From Seleniivibrio woodruffii (GTDB taxonomy: Bacteria > Chrysiogenota > Deferribacteres > Deferribacterales > Geovibrionaceae), in NCBI RefSeq assembly GCF_029267515.1, contig NZ_JAJUIS010000006.1:1-64000 (forward strand): DNA of 64,000 bases, read 5' to 3'. How positions within the stretch are numbered: position 1 is the stretch's first letter; each line of letters opens with the position of its first letter. Position numbers and translations under genes: made by a program. Shown piece by piece: positions 51,155 through 60,943 of this stretch. The notes under the pieces were generated by a model. The model ran no database searches and was not told where the DNA came from. It saw only the letters and a program-made list of their open reading frames with translations.

Positions 51155-51541
51155 TCAGGCGGTCAGTTTTTCATACAGGGGATAAAGCTGTATTTCCTCT
51201 CTGCGGATGCGCATTTTAAGAGTTGAAATTATCCTGCCGAGTTCTTTTGCATATTCCATATCGTTTTTTGAAGTTTCAAGCCTGTTAATGAAATCCAGAA
51301 TTGTACCTGTCAGTCCTTTCATCTCGCTTGCGAATTCGTTTGCCGTTATTGCCGAACCGCTTTTGGCGAGCTGGGGATATAGTTTCGTATCCTCTTTGAT
51401 AAGGTGGTCTGAGAGGAGTTTTTTACCCTCAAGCAGTTTTTTACGTCCGGCGTCGGTGACAAGACCGAGGTTCTGAGTCTGCTGAAGTATTTCAAGAAGT
51501 TGTTCGTGGTCTTTTTTCAGTTCGTTTATAAGTGCGTTCAT
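51155..51541 (-). CDS. Hemerythrin-like (HHE) domain protein
   Basis: This 128-residue four-helix protein has the HHE pattern KKDHEQLLEIL (H12), LLSDHLIKEDTKLYPQL (H46, E50) and RREEIQLYPLYEKL (E115/E116). The histidine expected before the last acidic pair is not present (IRREE), so the diiron site may be altered. Family members bind oxygen, nitric oxide or iron in the cytoplasm. GGAGG precedes the ATG. It appears monocistronic, with its own terminator. Confidence 0.8.
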   Translation of the reverse strand: MNALINELKKDHEQLLEILQQTQNLGLVTDAGRKKLLEGKKLLSDHLIKEDTKLYPQLAKSGSAITANEFASEMKGLTGTILDFINRLETSKNDMEYAKELGRIISTLKMRIRREEIQLYPLYEKLTA

Positions 51542-51630
51542 TATAAGCCTCCGTATTTTTCTTTCTGAGGTTATAATATGTGCGGAATTCGTTTTGATGT
51601 TTGATTCAGGTCAATTTGAATGGAAAAAAT

Positions 51631-51662
51631 AAAAAAAGACCGCCTCCTTTAGGAAGCGGTCT
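51631..51662 (-). terminator. Rho-independent terminator after hppA
   Basis: On the minus strand a 7-bp stem AGACCGC/GCGGTCT, with inner TCCT/AGGA pairing, is followed by seven T. It starts 11 bases after the pyrophosphatase stop codon. Confidence 0.92.
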
Positions 51663-51673
51663 CTGAAAGTTTC

Positions 51674-53743
51674 TTACAGACTGCTTATGAAGGGAATCGC
51701 AAGCAGTGAAACGATGTTGATTACCTTGATCATCGGGTTGATGGCTGGTCCTGCGGTGTCTTTGTAGGGGTCGCCCACTGTGTCGCCTGTTACAGCAGCT
51801 TTGTGTGCGTCGCCGCCTTTTCCGCCGAAGTGTCCGTCCTCGATGTATTTTTTAGCGTTGTCCCATGCACCGCCGCCTGTTGTCATTGAAACAGCGATGA
51901 AAAGACCTGTTACGATAGAACCGACTATCATACCGCCGAGCGCCTTGGGTCCGAAAATGGCAAGGATGAGCAGGGGGGATACTATCGGGATAAGACCGGG
52001 GATGATCATCTCCTTGATAGCCGCTTTTGTAACGATGTCCACGCAAGCAGCATAATCCGGTTTGCCTGTTCCTTCCATAATGCCTTTGATTTCTCTGAAC
52101 TGGCGTCTTACTTCGTCAACCACAGCACCGCCAGCCTTACCGACTGCGTTCATGCAAAGTGACGCGAAGTAGTAGGGAATCATACCGCCGAGGAAGAGAC
52201 CGATTATAACCACTGGGTCGGAAAGAGTGAAAGCTGAATCGCTGAACGCTTTTCCCATACCCTCAAGGTGAGTGCGGAGTTCCTGTGTGTATGATGTGAA
52301 AAGAATAACCGCCGCAAGTCCGGCAGAACCGATGGCGTAGCCTTTTGTAACCGCTTTTGTGGTGTTGCCAACAGCGTCAAGAGGGTCTGTTACGTCTCTT
52401 ACGGAGCTTTCCATGTGAGCCATCTCAGCAATACCGCCTGCGTTGTCTGTGATGGGACCGAAAGCGTCCATCGCAACAACGATACCTGTCAGCGAAAGCA
52501 TGGATACTGCTGCCACCGCGATACCGTAAACGCCCACGCAAGTATATGAAAGAAGGATGCCCAGTGCGATTACGATTGCGATGAGTCCTGTGGAGCTCAT
52601 TGATATCGCAAGACCGGCAATGATGTTTGTTGCGTGACCTGTTGTGGAAGCCTTTGCCAGCTTCTGAACGGGTGAGTAGTTTGTACCTGTGTAAAATTCT
52701 GTTATCCAGAATATCGCTCCGGTAACGGCTATACCGACAACGGCAGCGCCGAATACGTTGAGAGCGGAATAAGTTGTTCCGTTAAGCTCAAGACCGTTGG
52801 GGAAGAAGCTGTTCGTTATGAAATAGAACGCAACGAGAGCTATTCCTGCGGAAACGATGAGTCCTTTGTAAAGGGCTTTCATTATGTGCTGGTCTTTGCC
52901 GAGTTTGACAAAGAATGTGCTCACTATGGAAGCGAGGATTGAAACACCGCCGAGCGCAAGAGGATATGAAACAGCGGCGCTGTCTGCGAATGTTATAGCG
53001 CCTATGAGCATAGCCGCGATGAGCGTTACAGCGTATGTTTCGAAAAGGTCGGCAGCCATACCTGCGCAGTCGCCTACGTTGTCGCCTACGTTGTCGGCGA
53101 TAACAGCGGGGTTTCTGGGGTCGTCTTCGGGGATGCCCGCTTCAACCTTACCCACAAGGTCTGCACCCACGTCAGCGCCTTTTGTGAAGATACCGCCTCC
53201 AAGTCTTGCGAAAATGGAGATAAGAGATGCACCCAGACCGAGACCGACAAGGTGGTTGACCACTTCTCTGAGTTCCGCTTCAGGCGCGGTGAGCTTGAGA
53301 ATGGAAAAATATCCGGCAACGCCGAGAAGACCGAGACCGACAACAAGCATACCTGTTACCGCACCGCCTCTGAACGCTACGTTCATAGCTTTAACCATTC
53401 CTTCTTTTGCTGCCTCGGCTGTGCGCACGTTTGCTCTTACAGAGATAAACATGCCTATGAAGCCTGTGAGTCCTGAAAGAAGAGCACCGATTGCAAACCC
53501 GATTGCAGTAACTGCACCGAGAGTGATGAAAAGAAGAACAAAAATGACTGCCCCAACTATTGCAATGAGGGTGTACTGCCTTTTCATGTAGGCTGATGCG
53601 CCCTCCTGAATAGCAGATGCGATTTGTGTCATTCTTTCGTTGCCCTGCGGCAGACTGAGAATCCATTTTGCGGAAACTAGTCCGAAAATGATTGCCGCAA
53701 CAGCGCAAATGATCGCAAAAATATCTGTCTGAAATGCCGTCAC
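51674..53743 (-). CDS. hppA: Proton-pumping membrane pyrophosphatase, K+-independent type
   Basis: The 689-residue protein has about sixteen membrane helices and couples pyrophosphate hydrolysis to ion pumping. Family motifs: [69 protein letters not shown], and [22 protein letters not shown] near the end. [20 protein letters not shown] carries lysine where K+-dependent enzymes have alanine, indicating the K+-independent, proton-pumping class. Start is GTG with GGAGG upstream. It would recover energy from biosynthetic pyrophosphate. Confidence 0.97.
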   Translation of the reverse strand: MTAFQTDIFAIICAVAAIIFGLVSAKWILSLPQGNERMTQIASAIQEGASAYMKRQYTLIAIVGAVIFVLLFITLGAVTAIGFAIGALLSGLTGFIGMFISVRANVRTAEAAKEGMVKAMNVAFRGGAVTGMLVVGLGLLGVAGYFSILKLTAPEAELREVVNHLVGLGLGASLISIFARLGGGIFTKGADVGADLVGKVEAGIPEDDPRNPAVIADNVGDNVGDCAGMAADLFETYAVTLIAAMLIGAITFADSAAVSYPLALGGVSILASIVSTFFVKLGKDQHIMKALYKGLIVSAGIALVAFYFITNSFFPNGLELNGTTYSALNVFGAAVVGIAVTGAIFWITEFYTGTNYSPVQKLAKASTTGHATNIIAGLAISMSSTGLIAIVIALGILLSYTCVGVYGIAVAAVSMLSLTGIVVAMDAFGPITDNAGGIAEMAHMESSVRDVTDPLDAVGNTTKAVTKGYAIGSAGLAAVILFTSYTQELRTHLEGMGKAFSDSAFTLSDPVVIIGLFLGGMIPYYFASLCMNAVGKAGGAVVDEVRRQFREIKGIMEGTGKPDYAACVDIVTKAAIKEMIIPGLIPIVSPLLILAIFGPKALGGMIVGSIVTGLFIAVSMTTGGGAWDNAKKYIEDGHFGGKGGDAHKAAVTGDTVGDPYKDTAGPAINPMIKVINIVSLLAIPFISSL

Positions 53744-53767
53744 TTAAACCTCCGTTATAAAAGTAAT

Positions 53768-54874
53768 TTATGAATCCTGCAGCTTTGAGCTGATTGTTTC
53801 TATAACTGCAGCCGCATCATTGATTGCCGTATATATAAGGTTGGGATGCTTCTGCTCGGATATCGAGCCGTCCGCCATTTTCATGTATGAAGGGGATATG
53901 GCGCCGCCTATCATGTATATTCCTTTGCGTGTTGTCTCGAATTCGCTGTTGAGCATGACGAGCCTGTCTCCCTCTTTGGCAACTTTGCATATCCCTTCCG
54001 TACAGGATATGGTCTGTATCTGAAGATTGTCCAGAAGTGTTGATGAACCCTGAGAACCTATGCACGCTATAACGTTTTTCATAGGAAAGCTCATAGCGTG
54101 GTAAAGCTGTATACCGTCTGGTTCGTGGAACTCGTTTATACGGATAACCAGCCTGTCGATTCCCTCTTCGTCCACCTCGCCTATCCTCGGTGTTGCGCCG
54201 GGAAGAAGACGTATGTGACCGCCGAGGAGTATCTCTTCTCCGAGTCTTTGTGCCGTCTCTTTGTTTACATCGAATTTTTCAGAAAAATGTGCCCAGTAAA
54301 CGGGCTGATGGTCGTTTTCCTGTCTTTTGACCTTTAATATGGAAATAACGACGTCCGCCGCTGTATTTCCGCCGCCGATGACCAGTGTTCTGAGTCCCAG
54401 ATATTTTCTGGGATCGTCAAGGGTCTTCGCGACCATTTTGGCGTCGCCGTATACTGTCAGTTCTTTCGGAATGCTGTTTCCGAAGGACAGCACCACCTTT
54501 TTACCTCTGAAAGCACCTTTGGATGTTACAACTGAGAAAAAGCCCCTGTGGGTTTCAATGTCCTTAAAATCCGCTTCCGTAACGACGGACAGGTTCTCGT
54601 GCTGAACGAAATGCTGAACGTACTGAACGTACATTTCAACTGTTACAGGCTTGTCAGGCGGACGCAGTTCGTCTATGAGAAAATTGTCAGCCATATCCTT
54701 GGGCTTTGAGGCATATACCTTTTTACCTTCAGGATATGTGTTTATGATTCCCTGATAGACAGATTTTCCGCTTTCGATGAGCAGATAGGACAGACCCTTC
54801 TTCTTGCACATGAAGGCACATGCAACACCGGCGGGTCCTGCACCCACTATTACAACATCATATATAGTATTCAT
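53768..54874 (-). CDS. FAD/NAD(P)-dependent oxidoreductase (YpdA/thioredoxin-reductase-like)
   Basis: The 368-residue protein has an FAD-binding motif at the N-terminus (YDVVIVGAGPAGVACAFMCKKKGLSYLLIE), a second dinucleotide motif (LRTLVIGGGNTAADVVISILKV) and a C-terminal FAD motif (GIYMIGGAISPSYMKMADG). No CxxC redox pair of thioredoxin reductases is present. It resembles YpdA-type bacillithiol-disulfide reductases and ferredoxin-NADP reductase-like proteins. The electron acceptor is unknown. It stands alone, directly upstream of hppA on the same strand. Confidence 0.85.
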   Translation of the reverse strand: MNTIYDVVIVGAGPAGVACAFMCKKKGLSYLLIESGKSVYQGIINTYPEGKKVYASKPKDMADNFLIDELRPPDKPVTVEMYVQYVQHFVQHENLSVVTEADFKDIETHRGFFSVVTSKGAFRGKKVVLSFGNSIPKELTVYGDAKMVAKTLDDPRKYLGLRTLVIGGGNTAADVVISILKVKRQENDHQPVYWAHFSEKFDVNKETAQRLGEEILLGGHIRLLPGATPRIGEVDEEGIDRLVIRINEFHEPDGIQLYHAMSFPMKNVIACIGSQGSSTLLDNLQIQTISCTEGICKVAKEGDRLVMLNSEFETTRKGIYMIGGAISPSYMKMADGSISEQKHPNLIYTAINDAAAVIETISSKLQDS

Positions 54875-55015
54875 GGTGCGCGATTCTATATCCGAGGCTT
54901 TTTTGTGTCAATAAAAATAAAATGCCCCTGTTTAATTACGGTATGTTTTATTTGCAAATCAAATAGGTGAAGGCGTGATATTCTATAATCGGCAGTTCCG
55001 ACCTCCGGTTTCAGG

Positions 55016-55624
55016 TTACGAATGGAGAAAACTGGATATGCCAGTCATTATCATTTCAACTCCGAAAGCGCCCATAAAAAAGCCGTTGATGCGTATCAGT
55101 ATTGCGAGAACCTTGTCGAAAACTGCTGTGATGCTGTCTTTAAGATGATATCTTACGGCGGCAAGCAGCGCGACTATGGCAAAGGCTGCCGCGGCAACTG
55201 CAAAGTTTACTCCGGCAGCTTCAAGTCTCCCCATTTTACTTCCAAGCAGTATGCACACGGATATTGTTCCCACGCCTGTCATGAAGGGCATGGCAATCTC
55301 CGAAGCGATGTCGTCGAGACTGCCGCGTATGCTGATCAGCGCCTTCTGCCCCTGTATGATGGACATCAGCGATATGCTGAGAAGCACTATACCGCCGAAA
55401 ATCCTGAAAGAATTGAAGTTTATCTTGAACACCGAACGGAATATCCATTCGCCTGTGAATGTGAAGAAAAGGTTTATCGCCAGAGATATCATGGTTGCCA
55501 TGAAGAGCACCCGCAGAAAATCCCTCTCTGAAAGATCCTGACGCACAGGCGCAAGGTATACGAATACCGCCACTGGGTTTACTATCGTTGCCAGAAATAT
55601 GGCTTCCCTGAAAAAATCACTCAT
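55016..55624 (-). CDS. MarC-family integral membrane protein
   Basis: This protein of about 202 residues has six hydrophobic segments in the MarC arrangement: [90 protein letters not shown], and two more. The role of MarC proteins is not established. The start at 55624 overlaps the ablB stop codon (ATGA), tying it to the beta-lysine operon; a small-molecule transport role linked to osmolytes is a guess from this context. Confidence 0.88.
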   Translation of the reverse strand: MSDFFREAIFLATIVNPVAVFVYLAPVRQDLSERDFLRVLFMATMISLAINLFFTFTGEWIFRSVFKINFNSFRIFGGIVLLSISLMSIIQGQKALISIRGSLDDIASEIAMPFMTGVGTISVCILLGSKMGRLEAAGVNFAVAAAAFAIVALLAAVRYHLKDSITAVFDKVLAILIRINGFFMGAFGVEMIMTGISSFLHS

Positions 55625-56430
55625 GCTTGTTTGTACCATACATTCATGCTTTCTATGCCGCCGCCTATATTAGTGTTGTTGAAAAGCGTGCCTGTGAAGG
55701 TGTATCCGCATCCGGCGAATGTTTTGTTCATTCCGTAGGATACGCTCCTTGCTATGGTATAATAACATTTAACCCCATCGTTATAAAGGCTTTTTTCCAT
55801 CTCTGCGTTAAGCGCCGCCGCAAATCCCAGTCTGCGGTATTCCTCCAGAGTTGCGAAGTCGCTCATTTCCGCGTAGTTCTTTTCTCTGTCGGTCTCCGCA
55901 CTGGCTGCCGCAATTAGCTTTTCTCCTGAAAAGATGCCGAAATAGCGCGTGTTTTCCGTCATAGTTCTCCGCAGATAGTCCGCGTTGTGGATGGGGAAGG
56001 GATACGTTTCGAAAACTTGTCTGTAAAGCTCTGACAGAGAAACTGTATCTTTTGAGGAAAGCCTCTGTATCCGCAAGTCGCTGGCATGGCTTTTCACCTC
56101 CGTATTTTCGGCTTCAATGAGCACATCGGTGATTATTATTCCGTTTTTAACAGCCATCCGCTCGGCTTTTAGATATTTTGCCATGAATGAAACTTTTTTC
56201 CCGTTTTTCAGAGGAAAAAACGCCTCGCATTGGTAGCCGTTTTCAGTGAACAGATCAGGTTCTTTGACCTTGGCGATTATTTTTGAATAGCCAGCTTTTT
56301 TCGCCGTCAATTCTATTCCTTCAAGGTCAGACAGACAGAAGCAGGGCGCAGTTTCGGTGATGTATGCCCTGTCGCTGAATTTTCCGTGATGTACTGTTGC
56401 GTTGTATAATTTTTCAAACCTGTCAGTCAT
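55621..56430 (-). CDS. ablB: Beta-lysine N-acetyltransferase AblB
   Basis: AblB acetylates beta-lysine to the compatible solute N-epsilon-acetyl-beta-lysine. The 269-residue protein has a family-specific N-terminal half ([34 protein letters not shown]) and a GNAT fold C-terminal half: [73 protein letters not shown], and [39 protein letters not shown]. It overlaps ablA by eight bases. Confidence 0.93.
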   Translation of the reverse strand: MTDRFEKLYNATVHHGKFSDRAYITETAPCFCLSDLEGIELTAKKAGYSKIIAKVKEPDLFTENGYQCEAFFPLKNGKKVSFMAKYLKAERMAVKNGIIITDVLIEAENTEVKSHASDLRIQRLSSKDTVSLSELYRQVFETYPFPIHNADYLRRTMTENTRYFGIFSGEKLIAAASAETDREKNYAEMSDFATLEEYRRLGFAAALNAEMEKSLYNDGVKCYYTIARSVSYGMNKTFAGCGYTFTGTLFNNTNIGGGIESMNVWYKQA

Positions 56431-57733
56431 TATCCCTCCTCCTGATACGTTCGTTGTCCTCCGGAATGAGGGCTATCCGCTTGTCATAGTCTGCCATTAG
56501 CTTTTCAATTCCAACTGGCGGCAGACATTCTGTACCTTCTGTATTGAACTGGAGGTTGCAGTCGGTGCAGTTCCGGTCGCAGTATACGGGCTTGTATTTG
56601 TCCGGTTCTTTATAGGTGCAGATTATCCCTTCATAGTTGCGCAGAATAACCTTGTTCGCAGACCACGACACCAGATAATTAGGCGAAACGGGTATCTTTC
56701 CGCCGCCGCCGGGGGCATCTATGACGTATGTCGGCACCGCAAGTCCGCTTGTGTGACCGCGCAGAATCTCTATTATTTCTATTCCTTTGCTGACCGGCGT
56801 TCTGAAATGTGAAAGACCTTCGGAAAGATCGCATTGATATATATAATATGGACGTACTCTGTTGCGCACCAGCTTGTGCATAAGCGCTCTCATTATCATC
56901 GGGCAGTCGTTTACGCCGGCCAGAAGAACGGTCTGGTTGCCAAGAGGTATTCCTGCGCGTGTCAGCTTTTTTATAGCTGTCACGGCAGATTCGGTTATCT
57001 CGCGGGGGTGGTTGAAGTGGGTGTTTATCCATAGATTGTCATATCCTGAAAATATCTCCGCAAGCCTGTCTGTGACACGGTAAGGCAGAACAACGGGCAT
57101 ACGCGTGCCTATGCGGACGATTTCAACGTGGGGGATTGATGATATTCTGTCCAGAAGCCATTTAAGCCTGCTGTCGGATAGCATCAGCGGGTCTCCGCCG
57201 GATATAAGAACGTCCCTGACTTCAGTATGTTCGCGGATATATTGAAGCCCTGTCTCCAGCGTCTCTTTTGACGGTATGGTGTCTTTGTCGCCCACTTTTC
57301 GTTTTCTGGTGCAGTGACGGCAATACATGGCGCACATGCTGCTCACATGGAAAAGAACTCTGTCGGGATATCTGTGTGTTATGCAGCGGACAGGGCTGTC
57401 GTGGTCTTCGCCGAGCGGATCTGCCATGTCCCACTGGTCGATGTTCAGCTCTTCCACAGAGCAGAAGGACTGTCTGAACACCGGGTCGTCTTTAAGGTTG
57501 TTTCTGTCGATAAGGGATGCGTAGTAGGGAGTGATTGCCATAGGGAATTTTTTGAGAGTTTTCTGCATCATTGTCCGTTCCGATCGCCCGAAACGAACGT
57601 CCATAATGTTTTCGAAATCCTCAATGGTGCTGATACTGTGGCGAAGCTGCCATTTCCAGTCTTTCCAGTCGTTGATGTTTGAGTCCGGGCTAAGACTCTC
57701 AGCAATTTCCTGCTGATGTTTCGTATAGATCAT
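56423..57733 (-). CDS. ablA: Lysine 2,3-aminomutase (AblA/KamA)
   Basis: This radical-SAM, PLP-dependent enzyme of about 436 residues converts L-lysine to beta-lysine. The cluster-binding motif [12 protein letters not shown] is present. Typical KamA stretches include [119 protein letters not shown] and the PLP-lysine region [14 protein letters not shown] cysteine-rich tail ([12 protein letters not shown]) follows. Start 57733 has GGAG at good spacing. With ablB downstream it supports osmolyte synthesis. Confidence 0.95.
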   Translation of the reverse strand: MIYTKHQQEIAESLSPDSNINDWKDWKWQLRHSISTIEDFENIMDVRFGRSERTMMQKTLKKFPMAITPYYASLIDRNNLKDDPVFRQSFCSVEELNIDQWDMADPLGEDHDSPVRCITHRYPDRVLFHVSSMCAMYCRHCTRKRKVGDKDTIPSKETLETGLQYIREHTEVRDVLISGGDPLMLSDSRLKWLLDRISSIPHVEIVRIGTRMPVVLPYRVTDRLAEIFSGYDNLWINTHFNHPREITESAVTAIKKLTRAGIPLGNQTVLLAGVNDCPMIMRALMHKLVRNRVRPYYIYQCDLSEGLSHFRTPVSKGIEIIEILRGHTSGLAVPTYVIDAPGGGGKIPVSPNYLVSWSANKVILRNYEGIICTYKEPDKYKPVYCDRNCTDCNLQFNTEGTECLPPVGIEKLMADYDKRIALIPEDNERIRRRDND

Positions 57734-57767
57734 AATGTCTCCGTGTAATAATATATATACATGAAAC

Positions 57768-57795
57768 ATCATAGCATGAAAATGACGAATGTCAA
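57768..57795 (-). promoter_or_regulatory. Sigma-70 promoter for ablA-ablB-marC
   Basis: On the minus strand a perfect -35 TTGACA (57795-57790) and a -10 TATGAT (57773-57768) are separated by 16 bases, 35 bases before the ablA start codon. This is one of the clearest housekeeping promoters in the window. Confidence 0.75.
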
Positions 57796-57839
57796 GGTAA
57801 GTGGAGAATTAGTTCTAGTATGTTCTAAACTATTTGGTG

Positions 57840-58058
57840 TTAATCATATTTGTATTTAACATTAAGATTTATGAAAGAATTAAGTCCATCACCTGCTAAA
57901 GCTAATTTCTTCATTCTTTCAACATTTGCTGAACCAGCCTTGTTGTATGAGTACCTATAGATTTTTGCTGTGCCTTTAAATTTGAAATCAATAAAAGTGT
58001 CTTCTATGTTGTAAGCCTCGACGTTTGAATCACCATTAATGTTTTTATAGCGTACCAT
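57840..58058 (-). CDS. KTSC-domain small protein
   Basis: This 72-residue protein matches the KTSC pattern: YNIEDTFIDFKFKGTAKIYRYSYNKAGSANVERMKKLALAGDGLNSFINLNV, with the paired aromatic strands and the central lysine/serine-type segment. KTSC domains are found alone or attached to phage and lysyl-tRNA-synthetase-related proteins; the function is not known. The start at 58058 has GGAGA six bases before it. The gene is isolated, very AT-rich and unlike its neighbours in composition, which suggests recent acquisition. Confidence 0.7.
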   Translation of the reverse strand: MVRYKNINGDSNVEAYNIEDTFIDFKFKGTAKIYRYSYNKAGSANVERMKKLALAGDGLNSFINLNVKYKYD

Positions 58059-58368
58059 AAGCATTCTCCATCTTTTATATAATTGGGATGTTGTTGGGAT
58101 TATCTAATTGTAGCATGTGGAAATAAAGATAAAAGGCATTTGTTCGAAATGTGTAGCCGAAGTATATATAAATGTTTATACAACCAATTGTCTTGGCTAT
58201 AGGCAGTTGTGAAAGCATGTCCTTGCTTAGAAATGCACTGACTAATAAAATAGTCAAATTAAGGCGGGTTATATATATAAAAAAGGAAGGCCGGCCTCCT
58301 GCCGGCACTCACAGTGAGCTCCGTCTCAGCGGCGCGGTTGTTCCGCTACCGATGAGAGGTATATCAAG
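58059..58368. other. Intergenic region with tandem hairpins (58279-58357)
   Basis: The KTSC-proximal half is AT-rich with no gene. The other half is a GC-rich island of three adjacent hairpins: GCCGGC/GCCGGC with a 5-base loop (58290-58306), CTCAC-A-GTGAG (58308-58318) and TCTCAGCGG/CCGCT..TGAGA (58324-58357). On the minus strand, downstream of the DMT transporter, the last hairpin is followed five bases later by a run of T and probably terminates that transcript. Confidence 0.5.
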
Positions 58369-59208
58369 TTACATGCCAACTTTTATCAGAACTATGCCAG
58401 CCATTATTATAAGGGTGCCTAATATCTTGTAGGCAGTGAACTTTTCTTTGAAAAAGAGGATTCCCATTATAACTCCGAACAGCGTGCTGACCTGTCTCAG
58501 CGCCGACGCATAGGAAAGGTTTACCATGTTTAGACCATAGCGGTAGGAAATAAAAGACCCGAACACCACAAGTCCGGCAAAAACAACCCACCATCTGTCT
58601 TCTTTTATATAATTAAACGTGATTTCACCACGACGTATAGAATAAACAAATATGAACATTGTCATAAACAATGACATTGAATAGACGTATAGAATGAAAT
58701 TGCCTCCACCAACGCCTTTCTTGTCCATGAGCGCACCGAAGGAATAGAAAAATGCACCGGCAAGGGCAAAAACTGCTCCTTTCCCAAATTCGCCCCACTT
58801 ACCCTTTACGCGATTTAGAACAGCCGTTCCCAAAACAGTCAATATAACCCCTGTTAACCCCATAACTGTCAGATGTTCTTTAAGAAAAATTACAGCCCAG
58901 ATTACAATGAAAAAAGGAGATGCTGTGGTGAGCGGGTAAACCAATGATACGTCTGCATATTTATAGGCAGTTGATACGGAGAGATGATAGATGGAGAAAA
59001 AAATAGCTGCGATAAAGGCTGTTATAACCACTCCTTTATCGAAGTACATATAGTCTCTGAAAACTACGGGGTACACAGCCGTAAAGAATATAATATTTGC
59101 AAAATGCATGTAAAAATTGAATGCGTATTTATTTTTTGATCTTTTAAGCAGCACATTCCACAATGAATGTGTGAAAGCACTGAAAATTATGAATAGAAAT
59201 CCAACCAT
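58369..59208 (-). CDS. DMT-superfamily (EamA) transporter
   Basis: The 279-residue membrane protein has ten predicted helices in two EamA repeats of about 140 residues. Examples are HSLWNVLLKRSKNKYAFNFYMHFANIIFFTAVYPVV, YADVSLVYPLTTASPFFIVIWAVIFLKEHLTVMGLTGVILTVLGTAVL and YASALRQVSTLFGVIMGILFFKEKFTAYKILGTLIIMAGIVLIKVG. Such carriers usually export amino acids or other metabolites; the substrate is unknown. No strong binding site precedes the ATG. It appears monocistronic. Confidence 0.88.
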   Translation of the reverse strand: MVGFLFIIFSAFTHSLWNVLLKRSKNKYAFNFYMHFANIIFFTAVYPVVFRDYMYFDKGVVITAFIAAIFFSIYHLSVSTAYKYADVSLVYPLTTASPFFIVIWAVIFLKEHLTVMGLTGVILTVLGTAVLNRVKGKWGEFGKGAVFALAGAFFYSFGALMDKKGVGGGNFILYVYSMSLFMTMFIFVYSIRRGEITFNYIKEDRWWVVFAGLVVFGSFISYRYGLNMVNLSYASALRQVSTLFGVIMGILFFKEKFTAYKILGTLIIMAGIVLIKVGM

Positions 59209-59399
59209 TTTTTCCCGTTTAAAATTAGAACTGGCAAACGTTTTTCAATATTTGAAATAGCGTCTTTTTTATCTTGTTATTTTTTTGATTATGACATACC
59301 TCTGACATCTGCGTCAATAATAAATATTTGTCAGACAAGTATAAAATTGCACTTTCAGGGGCTTTATGTTATTAGCTTTTTCTATGCATTAGTGCACAC

Positions 59400-59445
59400 T
59401 GTATACAATTTGGGTGTTGACATAGGCTATCATTAATGTTAAAAA
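59400..59445 (+). promoter_or_regulatory. Citrate synthase promoter with adjacent dyad
   Basis: A perfect -35 TTGACA (59417-59422) and a -10-like TAAAAA (59440-59445) are 17 bases apart. TGTATACA (59400-59407), ten bases upstream of the -35, resembles one arm of the TGTAT-N5-ATACA dyads near psrA and the rhodanese gene; the other arm is TGCAC, three of five matching. The -10 is weak, so an activator may be needed. Confidence 0.6.
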
Positions 59446-59490
59446 TAAACACTGTTTAAATCTGACGACAATAAAAGTGGAGGCATTTCA

Positions 59491-60792
59491 ATGGGACTTA
59501 AAGAAGTACTCAAGCAGAAAATCGATGCTCACCGCCCCAGAACAACCAGACTCCTTAAAGAGTTCGGAAACGTTAAACTGGGTGAATACACAATCGAACA
59601 GTGTATCGGCGGCGGAAGAGGCATCAAATCTCTCGTTACGGATATCTCCTACCTCGACCCTATGGAAGGTATACGTTTCCGCGGATATACAATCCCCGAA
59701 GTAATGGAAAAACTCCCCAAACCCGACGGCAAAGACTACCCTTATGTTGAAGGCTTCTGGTATCTCCTTCTGACAGGCGATATCCCCACAAAAGCTCAGG
59801 CAGAGGAAGTTGTTGCAGACTTCAAAACACGCGCTCAGGTTCCCCAGTACGTTTTCGACATCCTTCGCGCTATGCCCAGAGACGAGCACCCCATGGTAAT
59901 GTTCTCTGCTGCTATCCTTGTTATGCAGCGCGAGTCTAAATTCGCAAAATTCTATAACTCAGGCTTCAACAAAATGACAGCTTGGGATTCTATGTATGAA
60001 GATGCTACTGATCTTCTGGCAAAACTGCCCGAAATCGCTGCATACATCTACAGAATGAAATACAAAGGCGATACTCCTATCGCTCCCGACTACAGCCTCG
60101 ATTTCGGCGGCAACTTCGCTCATATGATGGGCATCAAACCTCCGTATGATGATGTTGCAAGAATGTATTTCATCCTTCACTCCGACCATGAGTCAGGCAA
60201 CGTTTCCGCACACACAACTCACCTTGTTGCGTCTGCGCTTTCCGATGCATACTACTCACTGTCTGCCGGTATCAACGGTCTTGCAGGTCCTCTTCACGGT
60301 CTTGCTAACCAGGAAGTTCTCGGCTGGATTCAGGACGTTTATCAGAAACTCGGCGGTAAAGTACCTACTAAGGAAGACCTTGTTAAATTCCTTTGGGACA
60401 CTCTGAAAAGCGGTGCGGTTATCCCCGGATACGGACACGCGGTTCTCAGAAAAACCGACCCCAGATACACTTCTCAGCGCGAATACTGCCAGAAATATCT
60501 GCCTAACGACGAACTGTTCACAGTTGTTTCAATGATCTATGAAGTTGCCCCCGGCATTCTTCAGGAGCATGGAAAAGCTAAAAACCCCTGGCCTAACGTT
60601 GACGCACAGTCCGGTGTTATCCAGTGGTACTACGGTCTTACAGAGTACGACTTCTACACAGTTCTTTTCGGTGTCGGTCGTGCGCTTGGTGTTCTTGCGA
60701 ACATCACTTGGGACAGAGCACTCGGTTATGCGATCGAGCGTCCCAAATCAGTTACTACAAAAATGCTCGAAGACGCTGCCGGTATCCAGTAA
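59491..60792 (+). CDS. gltA: Citrate synthase, mitochondrial-like type
   Basis: The 433-residue enzyme condenses acetyl-CoA and oxaloacetate, or may run in reverse. Unlike the common bacterial type it has the eukaryote-like sequence: GIRFRGYTIPEVMEKLP, HSDHESGNVSAHTTHLVASALSDAYYSLSAGINGLAGPLHGLANQEVL with substrate-binding histidines, PGYGHAVLRKTDPRY, and WPNVDAQSGVIQWYYGLTEYDFYTVLFGVGRALG. This version is known from Geobacter-like and related anaerobes. Codon use is strongly biased toward C-ending codons, suggesting high expression. GGAGG lies nine bases before ATG. Confidence 0.97.
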   Translation: MGLKEVLKQKIDAHRPRTTRLLKEFGNVKLGEYTIEQCIGGGRGIKSLVTDISYLDPMEGIRFRGYTIPEVMEKLPKPDGKDYPYVEGFWYLLLTGDIPTKAQAEEVVADFKTRAQVPQYVFDILRAMPRDEHPMVMFSAAILVMQRESKFAKFYNSGFNKMTAWDSMYEDATDLLAKLPEIAAYIYRMKYKGDTPIAPDYSLDFGGNFAHMMGIKPPYDDVARMYFILHSDHESGNVSAHTTHLVASALSDAYYSLSAGINGLAGPLHGLANQEVLGWIQDVYQKLGGKVPTKEDLVKFLWDTLKSGAVIPGYGHAVLRKTDPRYTSQREYCQKYLPNDELFTVVSMIYEVAPGILQEHGKAKNPWPNVDAQSGVIQWYYGLTEYDFYTVLFGVGRALGVLANITWDRALGYAIERPKSVTTKMLEDAAGIQ

Positions 60793-60820
60793 GCGATTCT
60801 TTAAAGCAGAACATATCGAA

Positions 60821-60850
60821 AAAGGCGAGCCATCAGGTTCGCCTTTTTTT
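60821..60850 (+). terminator. Rho-independent terminator after citrate synthase
   Basis: AAGGCGAGCC pairs with GGTTCGCCTT (one G-U pair) around an ATCA loop and is followed by a long T-run. It lies about 30 bases after the stop codon. Confidence 0.92.
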
Positions 60851-60943
60851 ATTGATTAATAACTATTTTATCAGAAAGACTGTGGCTGGTGCATTTAAAG
60901 TAAATAACGACGCATCTTAGGACGAAACAACAAAAATAAACTA

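Noticed and set aside
58279-58357. Integron attC site or transposon end in the hairpin island
   Set aside because: No core-site sequences, integrase gene, target duplication or paired inverted ends were found; only adjacent hairpins can be supported.
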